Shown: positions 51,411 to 60,105, numbered from the stretch's first letter. The stretch is DNA of 64,000 nt from Paenibacillus turicensis (GCF_017873435.1 NZ_JAGGKG010000010.1:111646-175645), one strand, 5' to 3'. Translations and numbers: made by a program. The notes: generated from the sequence alone by a model not told the origin.

Positions 51411-52427
51411 TTACGACTCTGTAGCTGAGTGCCTTGCCAAGCGATCAAGTCTTTCCAGTTGATGACCATATTCGTAAATTTCAGCAGAAACAATCGATAA
51501 CCGTAAAACGCCATGTCTTGTTTCGGCATACTTATCTAACATTTTGCGTAGAAACTCATCATTTTCGTGTTCAATCCATGCTTCCTCATGATCGTTAGGC
51601 TTTAGCTTATCATCAAATTTCCATAAAATATGCTCGTGGTACTTAATTAGCTTTTCTAAATGTAAATCAAAGGCTTGATTTAGCTCTGGTGTACGAACGG
51701 CTTGAAAGTAATGCTGCTCAATCGAATCTAATACATCAAAGCCTTTACGGAGCGTATTTAACATCTGCTTGTACACCACAAGCTGTCTTGCATGTGTGAA
51801 AACAGACCGTTTGAGCTTTTTTTGCTCCTCTTCCATCAGCTTATATTTATCTACAAGTAATATAATTGCATTTTCCAGTTCCCTTTTTTCATTTCGGAAT
51901 ACCGTTTCTTTAATCTCATCTGAAATTGCTGTACGAAGCAGTAACGATAAACGATCAAAGGTTTGTTTAATAAGTGCATTAAATTGCACTTTTGGTTTCG
52001 GTGGAGCTATCGTAACGTTAATAATAAATGCAGCTAAAATTCCAATTAAGCTCAAAGAAAAACGAGTCAAAGCAAATTCCCATTGTCCTGATGCCTCCAT
52101 CACAGCAATGACGGTGACAAGTGTAGTTCCAATTGTATCTCCCATTTTAAGTCTCAGACAGATCATTATTACAACAATACATACTAAACCAACAGCAATT
52201 GGATCATTGGATAAGACCATACCCCCAAACACGGCTAAAATTGCACCTAAAGTATTCGTCTGTAATTGGTCTATTAAATATCGCCAAGATCGATAGATAG
52301 AAGGCTGCATCGCAAAAATGGCAGCAACTCCAGCCAATACGGGAGAAGATAAGCCAAATAAGCTTACAGCGTATAGTGCAAGCGTTACTGCAAGTCCAGT
52401 TTTAACCATTCTTGCGCCAAATGTCAC
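51411..52427 (-). CDS. Aromatic acid exporter (FUSC/ArAE) family
   Basis: A 338-residue membrane protein of the aromatic-acid-exporter type (DUF939). Residues 5-145 hold about five membrane segments starting ARMVKTGLAVTLALYAVSLFGLSSPVLAGVAAIFAMQPSIYRSWRYLIDQ; residues 150-338 are a soluble helical cytoplasmic domain (ENAIILLVDKYKLMEEEQKKLKRSVFTHARQLVVYK). The start is GTG with GGGGGAG 7 nt upstream. Small aromatic compounds are the usual suggested substrates, but none is established for such Bacillales proteins. Confidence 0.85.
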   Translation of the reverse strand: MTFGARMVKTGLAVTLALYAVSLFGLSSPVLAGVAAIFAMQPSIYRSWRYLIDQLQTNTLGAILAVFGGMVLSNDPIAVGLVCIVVIMICLRLKMGDTIGTTLVTVIAVMEASGQWEFALTRFSLSLIGILAAFIINVTIAPPKPKVQFNALIKQTFDRLSLLLRTAISDEIKETVFRNEKRELENAIILLVDKYKLMEEEQKKLKRSVFTHARQLVVYKQMLNTLRKGFDVLDSIEQHYFQAVRTPELNQAFDLHLEKLIKYHEHILWKFDDKLKPNDHEEAWIEHENDEFLRKMLDKYAETRHGVLRLSIVSAEIYEYGHQLERLDRLARHSATES

Positions 52428-52512
52428 TTTTCACTCCCCCTTTTCTTATTCTTATATATTACTTCACTATGCGGCTTCCTTATCTTTCACCTATTACGTA
52501 TAATTTCATACC

Positions 52513-52526
52513 ACCTTGTACAAGGT
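52513..52526. promoter_or_regulatory. 14-bp palindrome at a start site
   Basis: ACCTTGTACAAGGT, a perfect palindrome, lies just downstream of TATAAT (52499-52504) and over the likely start of transcription of the gene at 52551. It could be a repressor site. Confidence 0.45.
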
Positions 52527-52550
52527 ATGTATAAAAGGAGTGACTCATCC

Positions 52551-53012
52551 ATGAAGAAAACAAAATTTATGTTGCTCATTGCATTCATGCTTATGAGTAT
52601 GATAAGCCTATCAAGTTTGGTGTTTCCAGCGTATGCAAATCCACAGCACCCGATCCATCCTAAGCATCATTCTCATCACAAGTTACATGGTGGTGGATTT
52701 ATTGTGAAAGATACTGCGGCTATGATTGGGATACAACCTCAAGCATTGATTGCTGAGCTAAAGCAGGGCAAAACCTTGCTACAGATCGTTCAGTCCAAGG
52801 GCATTACTGAACAACAATATATACACAGATTAACTACACTTGCACACGAGCATTTGAACCAAGCTGTTCTAAATAAATCAATGACACATGAGCAAGCAGA
52901 GCAATTAAAAGCGAAATTACCTAATGTTTTAAGTCGAGCTATCCATCACAAGTGGCAACATGCTGTACCGAAGCCTCAATTTTCAAACAATCAACCTAAC
53001 AATTCAATTTAG
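52551..53012 (+). CDS. Small secreted His-rich protein, YckD-like
   Basis: A 153-residue exported protein. Signal peptide residues 1-30 (MKKTKFMLLIAFMLMSMISLSSLVFPAYA-N), then a His-rich stretch (HPIHPKHHSHHKLHGGG) that may bind metal. A domain follows with helical repeats (IGIQPQALIAELKQGKTLLQIVQSKGI, QQYIHRLTTLAHEHLNQAVLN) of the type seen in YckD/DUF2680-like exported proteins. The start at 52551 has AAGGAG 10 nt upstream; a longer frame begins at 52527. A promoter with a palindrome precedes it. Function unknown. Confidence 0.75.
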   Translation: MKKTKFMLLIAFMLMSMISLSSLVFPAYANPQHPIHPKHHSHHKLHGGGFIVKDTAAMIGIQPQALIAELKQGKTLLQIVQSKGITEQQYIHRLTTLAHEHLNQAVLNKSMTHEQAEQLKAKLPNVLSRAIHHKWQHAVPKPQFSNNQPNNSI

Positions 53013-53037
53013 GTTGCCACTAAAAAGCGCCAAACAA

Positions 53038-53080
53038 AGAGCAGAAGAAGACAAGTCCATTGCCTCTTCTGCTCTATTTT
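53038..53080. terminator. Bidirectional terminator
   Basis: AGAGCAGAAGA (53038-53048) and TCTTCTGCTCT (53065-53075) are perfect 11-bp arms, followed by ATTTT. It serves the secreted protein (+) and the AI-2E-type permease (-). Confidence 0.85.
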
Positions 53081-53104
53081 ACGTGCTCTATTATATACCT
53101 ACCC

Positions 53105-54187
53105 TTATTCTACTTCATTATTTTTTATGACCAACTCCGAGTTAGGCTTAGGAATTGGAGGATGAAGACCTGTTGGCACATCCAAAATATCAAGTAAAAA
53201 CATAAAGATCGGTACGCCTAAGATTAGTCCCCACACCCCTAAGAAATGCTCCGACACAAGCAAAATTAAAAAAGTGTAGAAAATAGGTAAATGTGTTTTG
53301 TTGGACATAAATTTAGGATTTAAGAAATACGTTTCAAGTGCATGAACAACCGCAATCATGACCAGTACATAAACGATTTTTATTAAGCCTCCAATTTTAA
53401 ATGCAATCGCACATAGAGGAATTAACGAAATAACAACACCCATAACAGGAATGAGTCCTAGCAAGAAAATCATAATCCCAAGTGCAATCAAATTAGGGAA
53501 TCCGAAAATCCATAAAAACAGTACAGACAAAATTGCATTTACAAAGGCAATCAGAAATTGAACTTCAATGATTTTACCAAAAGATAACACAAACTTTTTA
53601 CCAAAGTACTCTAGATCTGCAAAAAGAATCGAGGCACGACTTTCTCTAAACTTTTGTGTAAAAGAAGTGACCTTCTCTTTTTCTAATAAGAAAAATAAAC
53701 TTAACACAACAGCAACAAACAGGTTAATACTCCATTTCCCAATGTCCGTTACGGTTTTCATTAGAAAATCAAATCCACTACCTAAGTAGGCAGATAAATC
53801 AATTTCTTTAAGAGAATCCACTAAAAAGTTAATGACAATATTGTCAGGCAAATCGGCAGGTGGTTTTTCGTAAAAGCTAATGACCATTCTTATTAAATCA
53901 TTTAGTTCTTCAATAATAACAGGCATGTAGCTATAAACTGTTACACTTAATAAGGTCACGATAATGGTATAAATCAGCGCCACCATAACTTTTCGATTCA
54001 CCTTAAAAAATTTATCTAATCTACGACAAATAAAATTATTCAGTCGATTAATTAAATACGTAAGAATGAAGGTAATTAAAAACATGTTTAGCATGCTACG
54101 TGAATAATACAACACCACAATTACGAACAGCAATGCTAAAAACCGACGAAATCCAGACATCTGAAAAAGCTCTCTAAAAAAGGACAT
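53105..54187 (-). CDS. AI-2E-family permease
   Basis: A 360-residue membrane protein of the AI-2E/UPF0118 family, with about eight membrane segments (pairs near residues 12-55, 65-85, 145-175, 205-330). Conserved sequence such as FWIFGFPNLIALGIMIFLLGLIPVMGVVISLIP and LILGVPIFMFLLDILDVP fits. Members export autoinducer-2, transport sodium or have other roles; no substrate can be given. No ribosome binding site of note is close to the ATG, since the nearest A/G tract is ACAGTATATATG with weak match, but the start aligns with the family. Confidence 0.85.
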   Translation of the reverse strand: MSFFRELFQMSGFRRFLALLFVIVVLYYSRSMLNMFLITFILTYLINRLNNFICRRLDKFFKVNRKVMVALIYTIIVTLLSVTVYSYMPVIIEELNDLIRMVISFYEKPPADLPDNIVINFLVDSLKEIDLSAYLGSGFDFLMKTVTDIGKWSINLFVAVVLSLFFLLEKEKVTSFTQKFRESRASILFADLEYFGKKFVLSFGKIIEVQFLIAFVNAILSVLFLWIFGFPNLIALGIMIFLLGLIPVMGVVISLIPLCAIAFKIGGLIKIVYVLVMIAVVHALETYFLNPKFMSNKTHLPIFYTFLILLVSEHFLGVWGLILGVPIFMFLLDILDVPTGLHPPIPKPNSELVIKNNEVE

Positions 54188-54491
54188 ATATACTGTTCTG
54201 CTCCCTTACTCACTATAATTATGTAAATAAACATATAAATGACACATTAATGACATATTAAGAAAAGACAATTATCGACTTTTTCCGCACTGTTTATTCT
54301 TATACTGTTCATCTTAATTCAATTTATCCCTCTAACGCAAGTCATTCATCTCATCTTATGAAATATTAAGAATTTCTTTATGATTAATTAAGTCCCCATA
54401 ATTTATGTTATTGAAAAATGAATTGAAAAATACATTAAAATGACCTGTATTTTCTAACCAAGTAGAAAACACAGGCCCCTTCTTAAACAAA
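54188..54491. other. Gene-free stretch
   Basis: No gene. AT-rich. It contains the promoter region of the AI-2E permease (-) and, at 54444-54475, the terminator of the lactonase. I see no other structured signal. Confidence 0.6.
54444..54475 (-). terminator. Terminator of lactonase
   Basis: CCTGTaTTTTCTA and TAGAAAAcACAGG form a hairpin with one mismatch and a 6-nt loop, followed on the minus strand by ATTTTAAT. It lies 17 bp beyond the lactonase stop. Confidence 0.65.
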
Positions 54492-55562
54492 TTATAACAC
54501 GATAGGCTGAACACAAACCGGTTTGGACACAGTTACAGAATGCCCAGTATAACTTGGCTTACCCTGATCATCAATCGTGAATAAAGTTAAATTATTTGAA
54601 TCCCGATTGGCAACGATTAAGTGCTTTCCTGCTGGAGTCACAGCAAAATGTCGTGGATGTCCACCTTCTGTAGAAACATGACCGATAAGACTCAATTCCC
54701 CCGTCGTAGTATCAATTTTAAAGTGGACGATGCTATCATGACCACGATTTGAACCGTATAGATTAAGTCCATCTGGTGTGATTGCAATTTCAGCCGTCAA
54801 ATTTTCACCTGTAAAGCCTGCTGGTAACGTAGACACTGTTTCCAATGCAGTCAGTTGACCCTTGCTTTCATCATAAGCAAATGCTGTAATTGTAGAGTTC
54901 ACTTCATTAATCGAATAAACAAATTTTCCATTCGGATGAAAGGCCATATGACGAGGACCTGCCCCTGGTGGTGTTGCTGCTTCACTATGGAAGATTAGCT
55001 TATTGTTTTCTTGATCTAATGCATATACCTTCACTAAATCAAGTCCAAGATCCGCAACTAAAATATATTTATTGTCTGGTGTTGCAAGTGTGGAATGTGG
55101 ATGTGGGCGATCTTGTCTAGAAGGTTCTGCACCATGGCCCTGATGAATTTGCTCATCGACTAGCTTACCCGCTTCCCCTTGTCCTTCTATTGTAAGTAAC
55201 CCTACATTTCCACCATGATATCCTGAGAAAATTAAATATTTGCTATTGCTATCTCTTTGAACATGTGATGCAGTAGGTTGAATGGTTGTTGCTCTAGACA
55301 ACTCTGTTAGCTGCCCTTCATTTGCAATATCAAACGTTACAACTTCGCCTGTCCGATCTCCAGACCCCGTGGTCGTTTCAGCAATAGCATATAGCTTGCG
55401 CTTTGCTGCATCGACATTTACAAAGGTTGGGTTTTTCATGCCTGCTGCTTGATCAACTGCGGTAAATGTACCCTCTTTGCAGTTAAGACTATAAACATGA
55501 ACACCTGCTTCTTCTTTTTCTGCATAAGATCCAACGAATAATAAAATATTTTGTTCTGACAT
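54492..55562 (-). CDS. Lactonase family (6-phosphogluconolactonase-like)
   Basis: A 356-residue beta-propeller of the lactonase family, of the YkgB/Pgl type, which hydrolyses 6-phosphoglucono-lactone in the pentose phosphate pathway. The repeated blade pattern is clear: FVNVDAAKRKLYAIAET, HVQRDSNSKYLIFSGYHGGNVG, HSTLATPDNKYILVADLGLD, HMAFHPNGKFVYSINEVNS, GLNLYGSNRGHDS, HFAVTPAGKHLIVANRDSN. Length fits. It is monocistronic. The role fits the nearby rpiA, though some homologues act on other lactones. Confidence 0.87.
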   Translation of the reverse strand: MSEQNILLFVGSYAEKEEAGVHVYSLNCKEGTFTAVDQAAGMKNPTFVNVDAAKRKLYAIAETTTGSGDRTGEVVTFDIANEGQLTELSRATTIQPTASHVQRDSNSKYLIFSGYHGGNVGLLTIEGQGEAGKLVDEQIHQGHGAEPSRQDRPHPHSTLATPDNKYILVADLGLDLVKVYALDQENNKLIFHSEAATPPGAGPRHMAFHPNGKFVYSINEVNSTITAFAYDESKGQLTALETVSTLPAGFTGENLTAEIAITPDGLNLYGSNRGHDSIVHFKIDTTTGELSLIGHVSTEGGHPRHFAVTPAGKHLIVANRDSNNLTLFTIDDQGKPSYTGHSVTVSKPVCVQPIVL

Positions 55563-55660
55563 GGTGTGCCTCCTAATAGGTTTTAAGTAACACTACTTCT
55601 GATCACTAATAATTAGTATACCATCTTCTATTTTTTTGCAAAACAATATAAAAGTCTGAC

Positions 55661-55689
55661 TACACAAATTTTAAAAAATATGTTATAAT
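55661..55689 (+). promoter_or_regulatory. Promoter of LytTR gene
   Basis: TACACA and TATAAT separated by 17 bp. The cre site begins at the last base of the -10, so CcpA bound there would block transcription. Confidence 0.6.
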
Positions 55690-55702
55690 GCAAACGCTTA
55701 CA
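55689..55702. promoter_or_regulatory. cre site (CcpA)
   Basis: TGCAAACGCTTACA matches the cre consensus TGWAANCGNTNWCA at 13 of 14 positions. It overlaps the -10 box and transcription start of the LytTR gene, the position typical for catabolite repression. Confidence 0.7.
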
Positions 55703-55729
55703 TCCATCATCTAAAGGGGGAAATTTGGA

Positions 55730-56056
55730 ATGATGCATGCTGAATTAAAGGAACAAACGGTTTATGAGGCTCTTGAGCCTTATGACACTTATTTCTTTAA
55801 GTTAGGTTCGCAAGGTATGGTTTGTTTTCATGGTAAAAACTACAGTTTAAAAAAGACGTTATCACCTGAGCAAATTACAGCCCTGTTAGCCGATCCTGCT
55901 TTTTGTCGCGTGAGCAATCAATACTATGCTAATGTAGCCAAGGTACACTCCATTCAAGGCACTACATTACTATTCCGCGATGAATTTCATGGGATTAAGA
56001 CACTTCCTGCATCAAGAAGAGCTGTAGAAGAAATTCGGCGGCGTAAATCCATGTAG
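55730..56056 (+). CDS. LytTR-domain DNA-binding protein
   Basis: A 108-residue stand-alone LytTR domain. The beta-strand-rich sequence YDTYFFKLGSQGMVCFHGKNYSLKKTLSPEQITALLADPAFCRVSNQYYANVAKV is the usual LytTR pattern (FxRxxxSYxVN region as FCRVSNQYYANVAKVHSI). No receiver or membrane part is present, so it may bind DNA constitutively or with a small ligand. GGGGGAAA lies 8-9 nt before the ATG. A cre site over its promoter places it under carbon catabolite control. Its targets are unknown. Confidence 0.85.
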   Translation: MMHAELKEQTVYEALEPYDTYFFKLGSQGMVCFHGKNYSLKKTLSPEQITALLADPAFCRVSNQYYANVAKVHSIQGTTLLFRDEFHGIKTLPASRRAVEEIRRRKSM

Positions 56057-56067
56057 CTCCAAAATAT

Positions 56068-56124
56068 AAAAAAAGCGTAACGCGACAAGTTTACGGAAAA
56101 CTTGATGGTGTTTACGCTTTTTTT
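56068..56124. terminator. Bidirectional terminator
   Basis: AAAAAAAGCGTAA (56068-56080) and TTTACGCTTTTTTT (56111-56124) form a strong hairpin with an inner CAAGTTT/AAACTTG pair. It ends the LytTR gene (+) and the epimerase (-). Confidence 0.9.
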
Positions 56125-56161
56125 ATTTAAACTTATTTAACTTAAAGAGGTCAGTATTGTA

Positions 56162-57154
56162 TTATTTCACATAAAGCCTAGCTGTTTCTTCCCATACTTC
56201 ACCTGGCTGCAAGCTAAACAAACCAATTTCTTCAGCTGATAACGATGATTTAGGCGCATTCACTAAATTAATTTGTGGTTCTGGGCAGAAAAATCCTTCT
56301 TTTGCTCCGTTGTTCCAGATCATCCATTGCTTATAGGAAGTGCCAACATCATACACAAGTGTAACTCCTAATTTCGTATCAGTAAGCTCCATTACATTTC
56401 GACCGTTTTGAGGTTTTGCTGTGTAATGATTGTCAAGAGACGTGAAAAATGGATACACGCCTTCTCCTTGCATTTGCTTTTCTTCCTTTGATAAAGGCTG
56501 ATATTGACCTGTAGGTAACATCCGATCACTCATTTGCCAGCGTTCGCCAATCGTTGCTTTTACCTTGTAATCACTAGCAACAGAGCCTGTAGCAAACGGA
56601 GCATTGATCGCTGTATGGAACGCAAACAAGCAAGGCATCTCATTTTGACCTTCATTTATAACAAATAAGTGTTGTGCCAAACCATATTCGCTTAATGTGT
56701 ATTTTAATTTAACTGTAAATTTAAAAGGAAGATATTGGTACATTTCATGGTACTCATCCACTTTTACAGTGACAGTAACATAGCTCTCAGATGCAGTAGT
56801 CCCAAATTGCTCAACAGTCCATTTAGATGTATGTAAAAATCCATGTAAATGGTTGCCTGTTGCTGCCTCATTCACCGGTAAATGATAAACCTGTCCACGC
56901 CATGGAAATTCCCCATCTTCATAACGATTAGGCGGGTACAACACAGGAATACCATAAATACCTGGTTGAGCTTTAAAATCATCCATTTGTCCTTCTAGTG
57001 GTTCACGCAAAAATTTGTAATCGCTTTCGACATCACGAAATGAAATTAAATTACCACCTAATTCAGGCAAAATAACAGCTTCGTATTTCCCTGCTCTTAA
57101 ACCGATAGCCTTTTCATTTTGGAACAATTGCTCTTTAGCTTCGTATTTCGACAT
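56162..57154 (-). CDS. Aldose 1-epimerase
   Basis: A 330-residue galactose-mutarotase-like enzyme that interconverts the alpha and beta anomers of aldoses. NHLHGFLHTSKW and ACLFAFHTAIN carry the catalytic histidines and FFCPEPQINLVNAPK the catalytic Glu. The start at 57154 has AGGAGG about 10 nt upstream. It is monocistronic with its own terminator. It would prime sugars released by the galactosidase, arabinofuranosidase and cellobiose phosphorylase for further use. Confidence 0.9.
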   Translation of the reverse strand: MSKYEAKEQLFQNEKAIGLRAGKYEAVILPELGGNLISFRDVESDYKFLREPLEGQMDDFKAQPGIYGIPVLYPPNRYEDGEFPWRGQVYHLPVNEAATGNHLHGFLHTSKWTVEQFGTTASESYVTVTVKVDEYHEMYQYLPFKFTVKLKYTLSEYGLAQHLFVINEGQNEMPCLFAFHTAINAPFATGSVASDYKVKATIGERWQMSDRMLPTGQYQPLSKEEKQMQGEGVYPFFTSLDNHYTAKPQNGRNVMELTDTKLGVTLVYDVGTSYKQWMIWNNGAKEGFFCPEPQINLVNAPKSSLSAEEIGLFSLQPGEVWEETARLYVK

Positions 57155-57357
57155 ACCTTTCTACTCCTCCTATAATAACCCATGATTAGTTTCAAAAAAT
57201 TAGCCACTCCACTATATATTAAGTTAGACGCCTCAGCTTTTAAACCCTTTTTCTAAAGCATTTTACGTAAAAATATTTAAATCTTGTGAATGACGTATAA
57301 AAATTTTGATCTTCTGCATACTTCAAATACAGTCTAAATGAAGGAGTGCAGCTCAAA

Positions 57358-58263
57358 ATGACTAATGCTAACAAGATACGCACTAAAAAAACACTAATTT
57401 CCACAATTATTTTAACGATGATTCTTGCTTCATGTGGTCGTCCAGAGGGATCAAGTGTTATTTTGAATAAAAATGTTGCTGCTGGAACCACAATTAATAC
57501 AAACTTGCATACTGATAATAAAAATCAGGTTTGGATTCCGTTAGATGATGCAGTAAAGGGCTTAAATTTACGGATGAAAATGGACAAACAAGATGCACTA
57601 ATTGGTTACTCTGATGTTATGTATTCGGTGAAGCCTAATTCTAAATTTGCCATGTCATTAGGACGTTCAATTCAGCTTGACCAGGCTCCAACTTATTTAA
57701 ACAAAAAAATATACATGACCCCTAACGCTTTAGCAAAGCTGCTTCAGACAGATATCGTTGCAGATACACAACAGCAGGCAATTCAAGTAAAGGCATGGGA
57801 TAAAGCTAAGTTAAATAACGGAAATGTTAGTCCAAAGCAAGGAAACGGAAATTTTAAAGTGTTAGATATTGGTCAAAATCAAGATGAGCTAATAAGCTAT
57901 GCAAAAAAATTCCTTGGTGTTCCTTATGAATTTGGCGCCCCTCCATATGAGCAATCTAAAACCTTTGACTGCTCTTCCTATACTCGGCATATATTAAGTC
58001 ACTTTGGCAGTGATTTGCCACGGTTAGCTCGAGAGCAAGCAAATGTAGGTACCCCCGTATCTCGTGACCAGCTCAAGGTGGGTGACCTGATATTTTTCAC
58101 AGTTCCTGGGCGATTTGCGAATGACAAAGTTCCTGGACATGTCGGTATTTATATTGGCAGCGGTAATTTCATTCACACTTGGGGAGAACCGGGTGTAACG
58201 ATTAACACTGTTGATAGTGGCTATTGGCATGATATGTTACTGTTTATGCGTAGAGTATTGTAA
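57358..58263 (+). CDS. NlpC/P60 lipoprotein, cell-wall hydrolase
   Basis: A 301-residue lipoprotein. The type II signal peptide ends with lipobox ILASC. Residues 35-140 resemble a Cu-amine-oxidase N-domain (VWIPLDDAVKGLNLRM, TYLNKKIYMTPNALAKLLQT). The C-terminal part is an NlpC/P60 peptidase with catalytic Cys in TFDCSSYTRHIL, His in PGHVGIYIGSGNFIHTWG and a conserved HxW. It should cut peptidoglycan stem peptides (gamma-D-glutamyl-meso-diaminopimelate type). The start at 57358 has AAGGAG 11 nt upstream; a GTG at 57346 overlaps it. Monocistronic. Confidence 0.9.
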   Translation: MTNANKIRTKKTLISTIILTMILASCGRPEGSSVILNKNVAAGTTINTNLHTDNKNQVWIPLDDAVKGLNLRMKMDKQDALIGYSDVMYSVKPNSKFAMSLGRSIQLDQAPTYLNKKIYMTPNALAKLLQTDIVADTQQQAIQVKAWDKAKLNNGNVSPKQGNGNFKVLDIGQNQDELISYAKKFLGVPYEFGAPPYEQSKTFDCSSYTRHILSHFGSDLPRLAREQANVGTPVSRDQLKVGDLIFFTVPGRFANDKVPGHVGIYIGSGNFIHTWGEPGVTINTVDSGYWHDMLLFMRRVL

Positions 58264-58693
58264 ATCTGCTTCAATAAAAATTAGTGTTGATAATTATGAA
58301 GATGGAGCTACAGGACAGAGGGTTCTTCCGATCGTTGTTAAAACCAGATTCCTCATTTTGAAAGAAATTGATAGTTAGAATCTGGTTTTAAATACGAACA
58401 TTTCATTTCTCCAGAATCCCTTGCCCTTTCGCTGCGTTAGGTTGATTATCAACACTAAATTTACTTGATCAAACCATAAATAAAACAATCCTCTACGTTT
58501 TATTTATTTTTATTGTTAAACTTTCCCCTCTCGTAGTTTCCTTTACTCCTCATTACACAGTATAATAATGCTTATACGCATTCTGAATAAATTCTTGCTA
58601 CTCTTAACCTCACGTAAATGACCACAACGAAATTAGTAGAGTAGATTGCGTGGTATTGTTTAACTTTAATATATATACATGAGGAGAATAGGT
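58264..58693. other. Gene-free stretch with repeat copy 3
   Basis: No gene. Positions 58279-58460 are repeat copy 3; the rest is AT-rich and includes the promoter region of the J-domain-like gene. The start codon of the next gene is at 58694. Confidence 0.65.
58279..58460. repeat. Dispersed structured repeat, copy 3
   Basis: Perfect 14-bp outer arms TTAGTGTTGATAAT (58281-58294) and ATTATCAACACTAA (58445-58458); perfect inner 12-bp arms AAAACCAGATTC (58340-58351) and GAATCTGGTTTT (58378-58389). On the minus strand the segment near 58432-58382 (AGCGAAAGGGCAAGGGAT...) aligns with the core of copies 1 and 2 but is more diverged. Confidence 0.65.
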
Positions 58694-59596
58694 ATGGAGA
58701 ACTTAAAGCAGGCTTATGAAACATTAGGTCTTTCCGAGAACGCTTCCAGAGAAGAAATTGAAAAAACGTTTGAAATGTTATTACGACGCTCTAAGGGCAA
58801 GTCTGGAGAAGAGGCAACAATTTTTGAGCAGCAACTAAAGGCATATAAATTTATTATTAACTACAAAGAACAAGCTGAAATTGAAAAAATGAGTGCAGAA
58901 CGCTATAGAAAGTATGGTAAGTTTGCTAACAAGGCTGAAAAAACAAGTGATTTTTTTAGACTACATAAGACAAAAGTTTTCGTTAGTATCATTAGTGTTG
59001 TAGTCGTTATTGTTGCCCTTACTACCTACCTCAATCATAGAGAGGAACAAAAAAGACTAGCCGCACTTCCTCCTGTTGATTTATCGTTATTATATATTGG
59101 TAATTTTATGGAACACGAGCAAAATAGCGGAACAGAAGCTTTGGAAAAAGCACTATTACAGCAATTTCCTAACTATAAACGATTTCAGTTAGATGTTAAC
59201 TATATGCCTCCTGCTAATAAAGACGGGTTAACAGGAGATGCGTTAGCTTATCAGCAAAAAGCTTTTACAGTAATAGCAACTGAACGCCCTGATATTTATG
59301 TTACAGATCAAACTACATTTGAGTGGGTTGGCAAAATGGGTGCTTTTAAAAGCTTAGATGAAGAGGTTGAAGGCAGATGGAAGTCACTTGTCAATGAAAA
59401 AACAGCGCTCAAGCTAATGAATGAAGAGGACCAAAAGGAACATATTTATGGAATTGATGTTTCTGATAACCCGCTCTTCAATGAGCTTCCTTTATATAAA
59501 GACAAAGCCATTTTAACGATTCGTGATGGGAGCACCAATATAGAAAAATCGGTACAATTCATTGAACATTTTCTACAAAACAATAAACAAAATTAA
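58694..59596 (+). CDS. J-domain-like membrane protein
   Basis: A 300-residue protein in three parts. Residues 3-65 resemble a J-domain (NLKQAYETLGLSENASREEIEKTFEMLLRRSKG, YKEQAEIEK), but the HPD motif needed to stimulate DnaK is missing. A membrane segment lies at about residues 95-117, followed by an extracytoplasmic domain (about 125-300) that looks like part of a periplasmic binding protein fold (PDIYVTDQTTFEWVGKMGAFKSLDEE). The start at 58694 has AGGAG 7 nt upstream; an ATG at 58679 overlaps it. The next gene is 12 bp downstream and likely co-transcribed. Confidence 0.7.
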   Translation: MENLKQAYETLGLSENASREEIEKTFEMLLRRSKGKSGEEATIFEQQLKAYKFIINYKEQAEIEKMSAERYRKYGKFANKAEKTSDFFRLHKTKVFVSIISVVVVIVALTTYLNHREEQKRLAALPPVDLSLLYIGNFMEHEQNSGTEALEKALLQQFPNYKRFQLDVNYMPPANKDGLTGDALAYQQKAFTVIATERPDIYVTDQTTFEWVGKMGAFKSLDEEVEGRWKSLVNEKTALKLMNEEDQKEHIYGIDVSDNPLFNELPLYKDKAILTIRDGSTNIEKSVQFIEHFLQNNKQN

Positions 59597-59608
59597 GAGG
59601 TATTTATC

Positions 59609-60043
59609 ATGACGAAGGAACTGGTTCCCAAATTAATTCAGCTTGTTAAAGAGGATCGTTTGTTATCTGAGCATGCACTCGGTACTATTCATGTCGATGA
59701 TTTACTAGATAATCGGGATGAACCTCAGTTTAGTGATGAATGGATGAAAGTGTATGATGACATTTCTAATAAAAAGCTAACTAGTTTTATAGATGAAATC
59801 ACGAACCAGCAAATTGATTTACTTCGCGAACTTGTGTACAAAAAGGTGTATCGTTATACCAGTTCAAGTGATCTAGCAGGATATATTTCTGATGATTTTG
59901 GACTGATTGGGGATGCATTACATGTGAATTATAATAATGATTGGCTCTCTGCTCTCCTAAAATGTTATATAGAACATACAATACCACTTGGCGCGTTATC
60001 TAAAAATAATTACACCTTATTTGAATTATTATCATCAATATAA
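59609..60043 (+). CDS. Small helical protein, unknown
   Basis: A 144-residue soluble, mostly helical, acidic protein I do not recognise. Motifs such as LVPKLIQLVKEDRLLSEHALGTIHVDDLLD and IDLLRELVYKKVYRYTSSSDLAGYISDDFGLIGDALH are visible. GAGG lies 10 nt before the ATG. It begins 12 bp after the J-domain-like protein and ends before a hairpin terminator at 60078-60105, so the two form a small operon. Confidence 0.55.
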   Translation: MTKELVPKLIQLVKEDRLLSEHALGTIHVDDLLDNRDEPQFSDEWMKVYDDISNKKLTSFIDEITNQQIDLLRELVYKKVYRYTSSSDLAGYISDDFGLIGDALHVNYNNDWLSALLKCYIEHTIPLGALSKNNYTLFELLSSI

Positions 60044-60076
60044 CCTCAATATCATAGATTTATATTATCAACTAAG

Positions 60077-60105
60077 GACAGCTCTTAAGCTGTTCTTTTC
60101 TTTTT
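60077..60105 (+). terminator. Intrinsic terminator
   Basis: ACAGCT-ctta-AGCTGT followed by TCTTTTCTTTTT. It closes the two-gene unit at 58694-60043. Confidence 0.7.

Noticed and set aside
57240..57491. Minus-strand frame overlapping the start of the NlpC/P60 gene
   Set aside because: Overlaps a well-supported lipoprotein gene and lacks a ribosome binding site.
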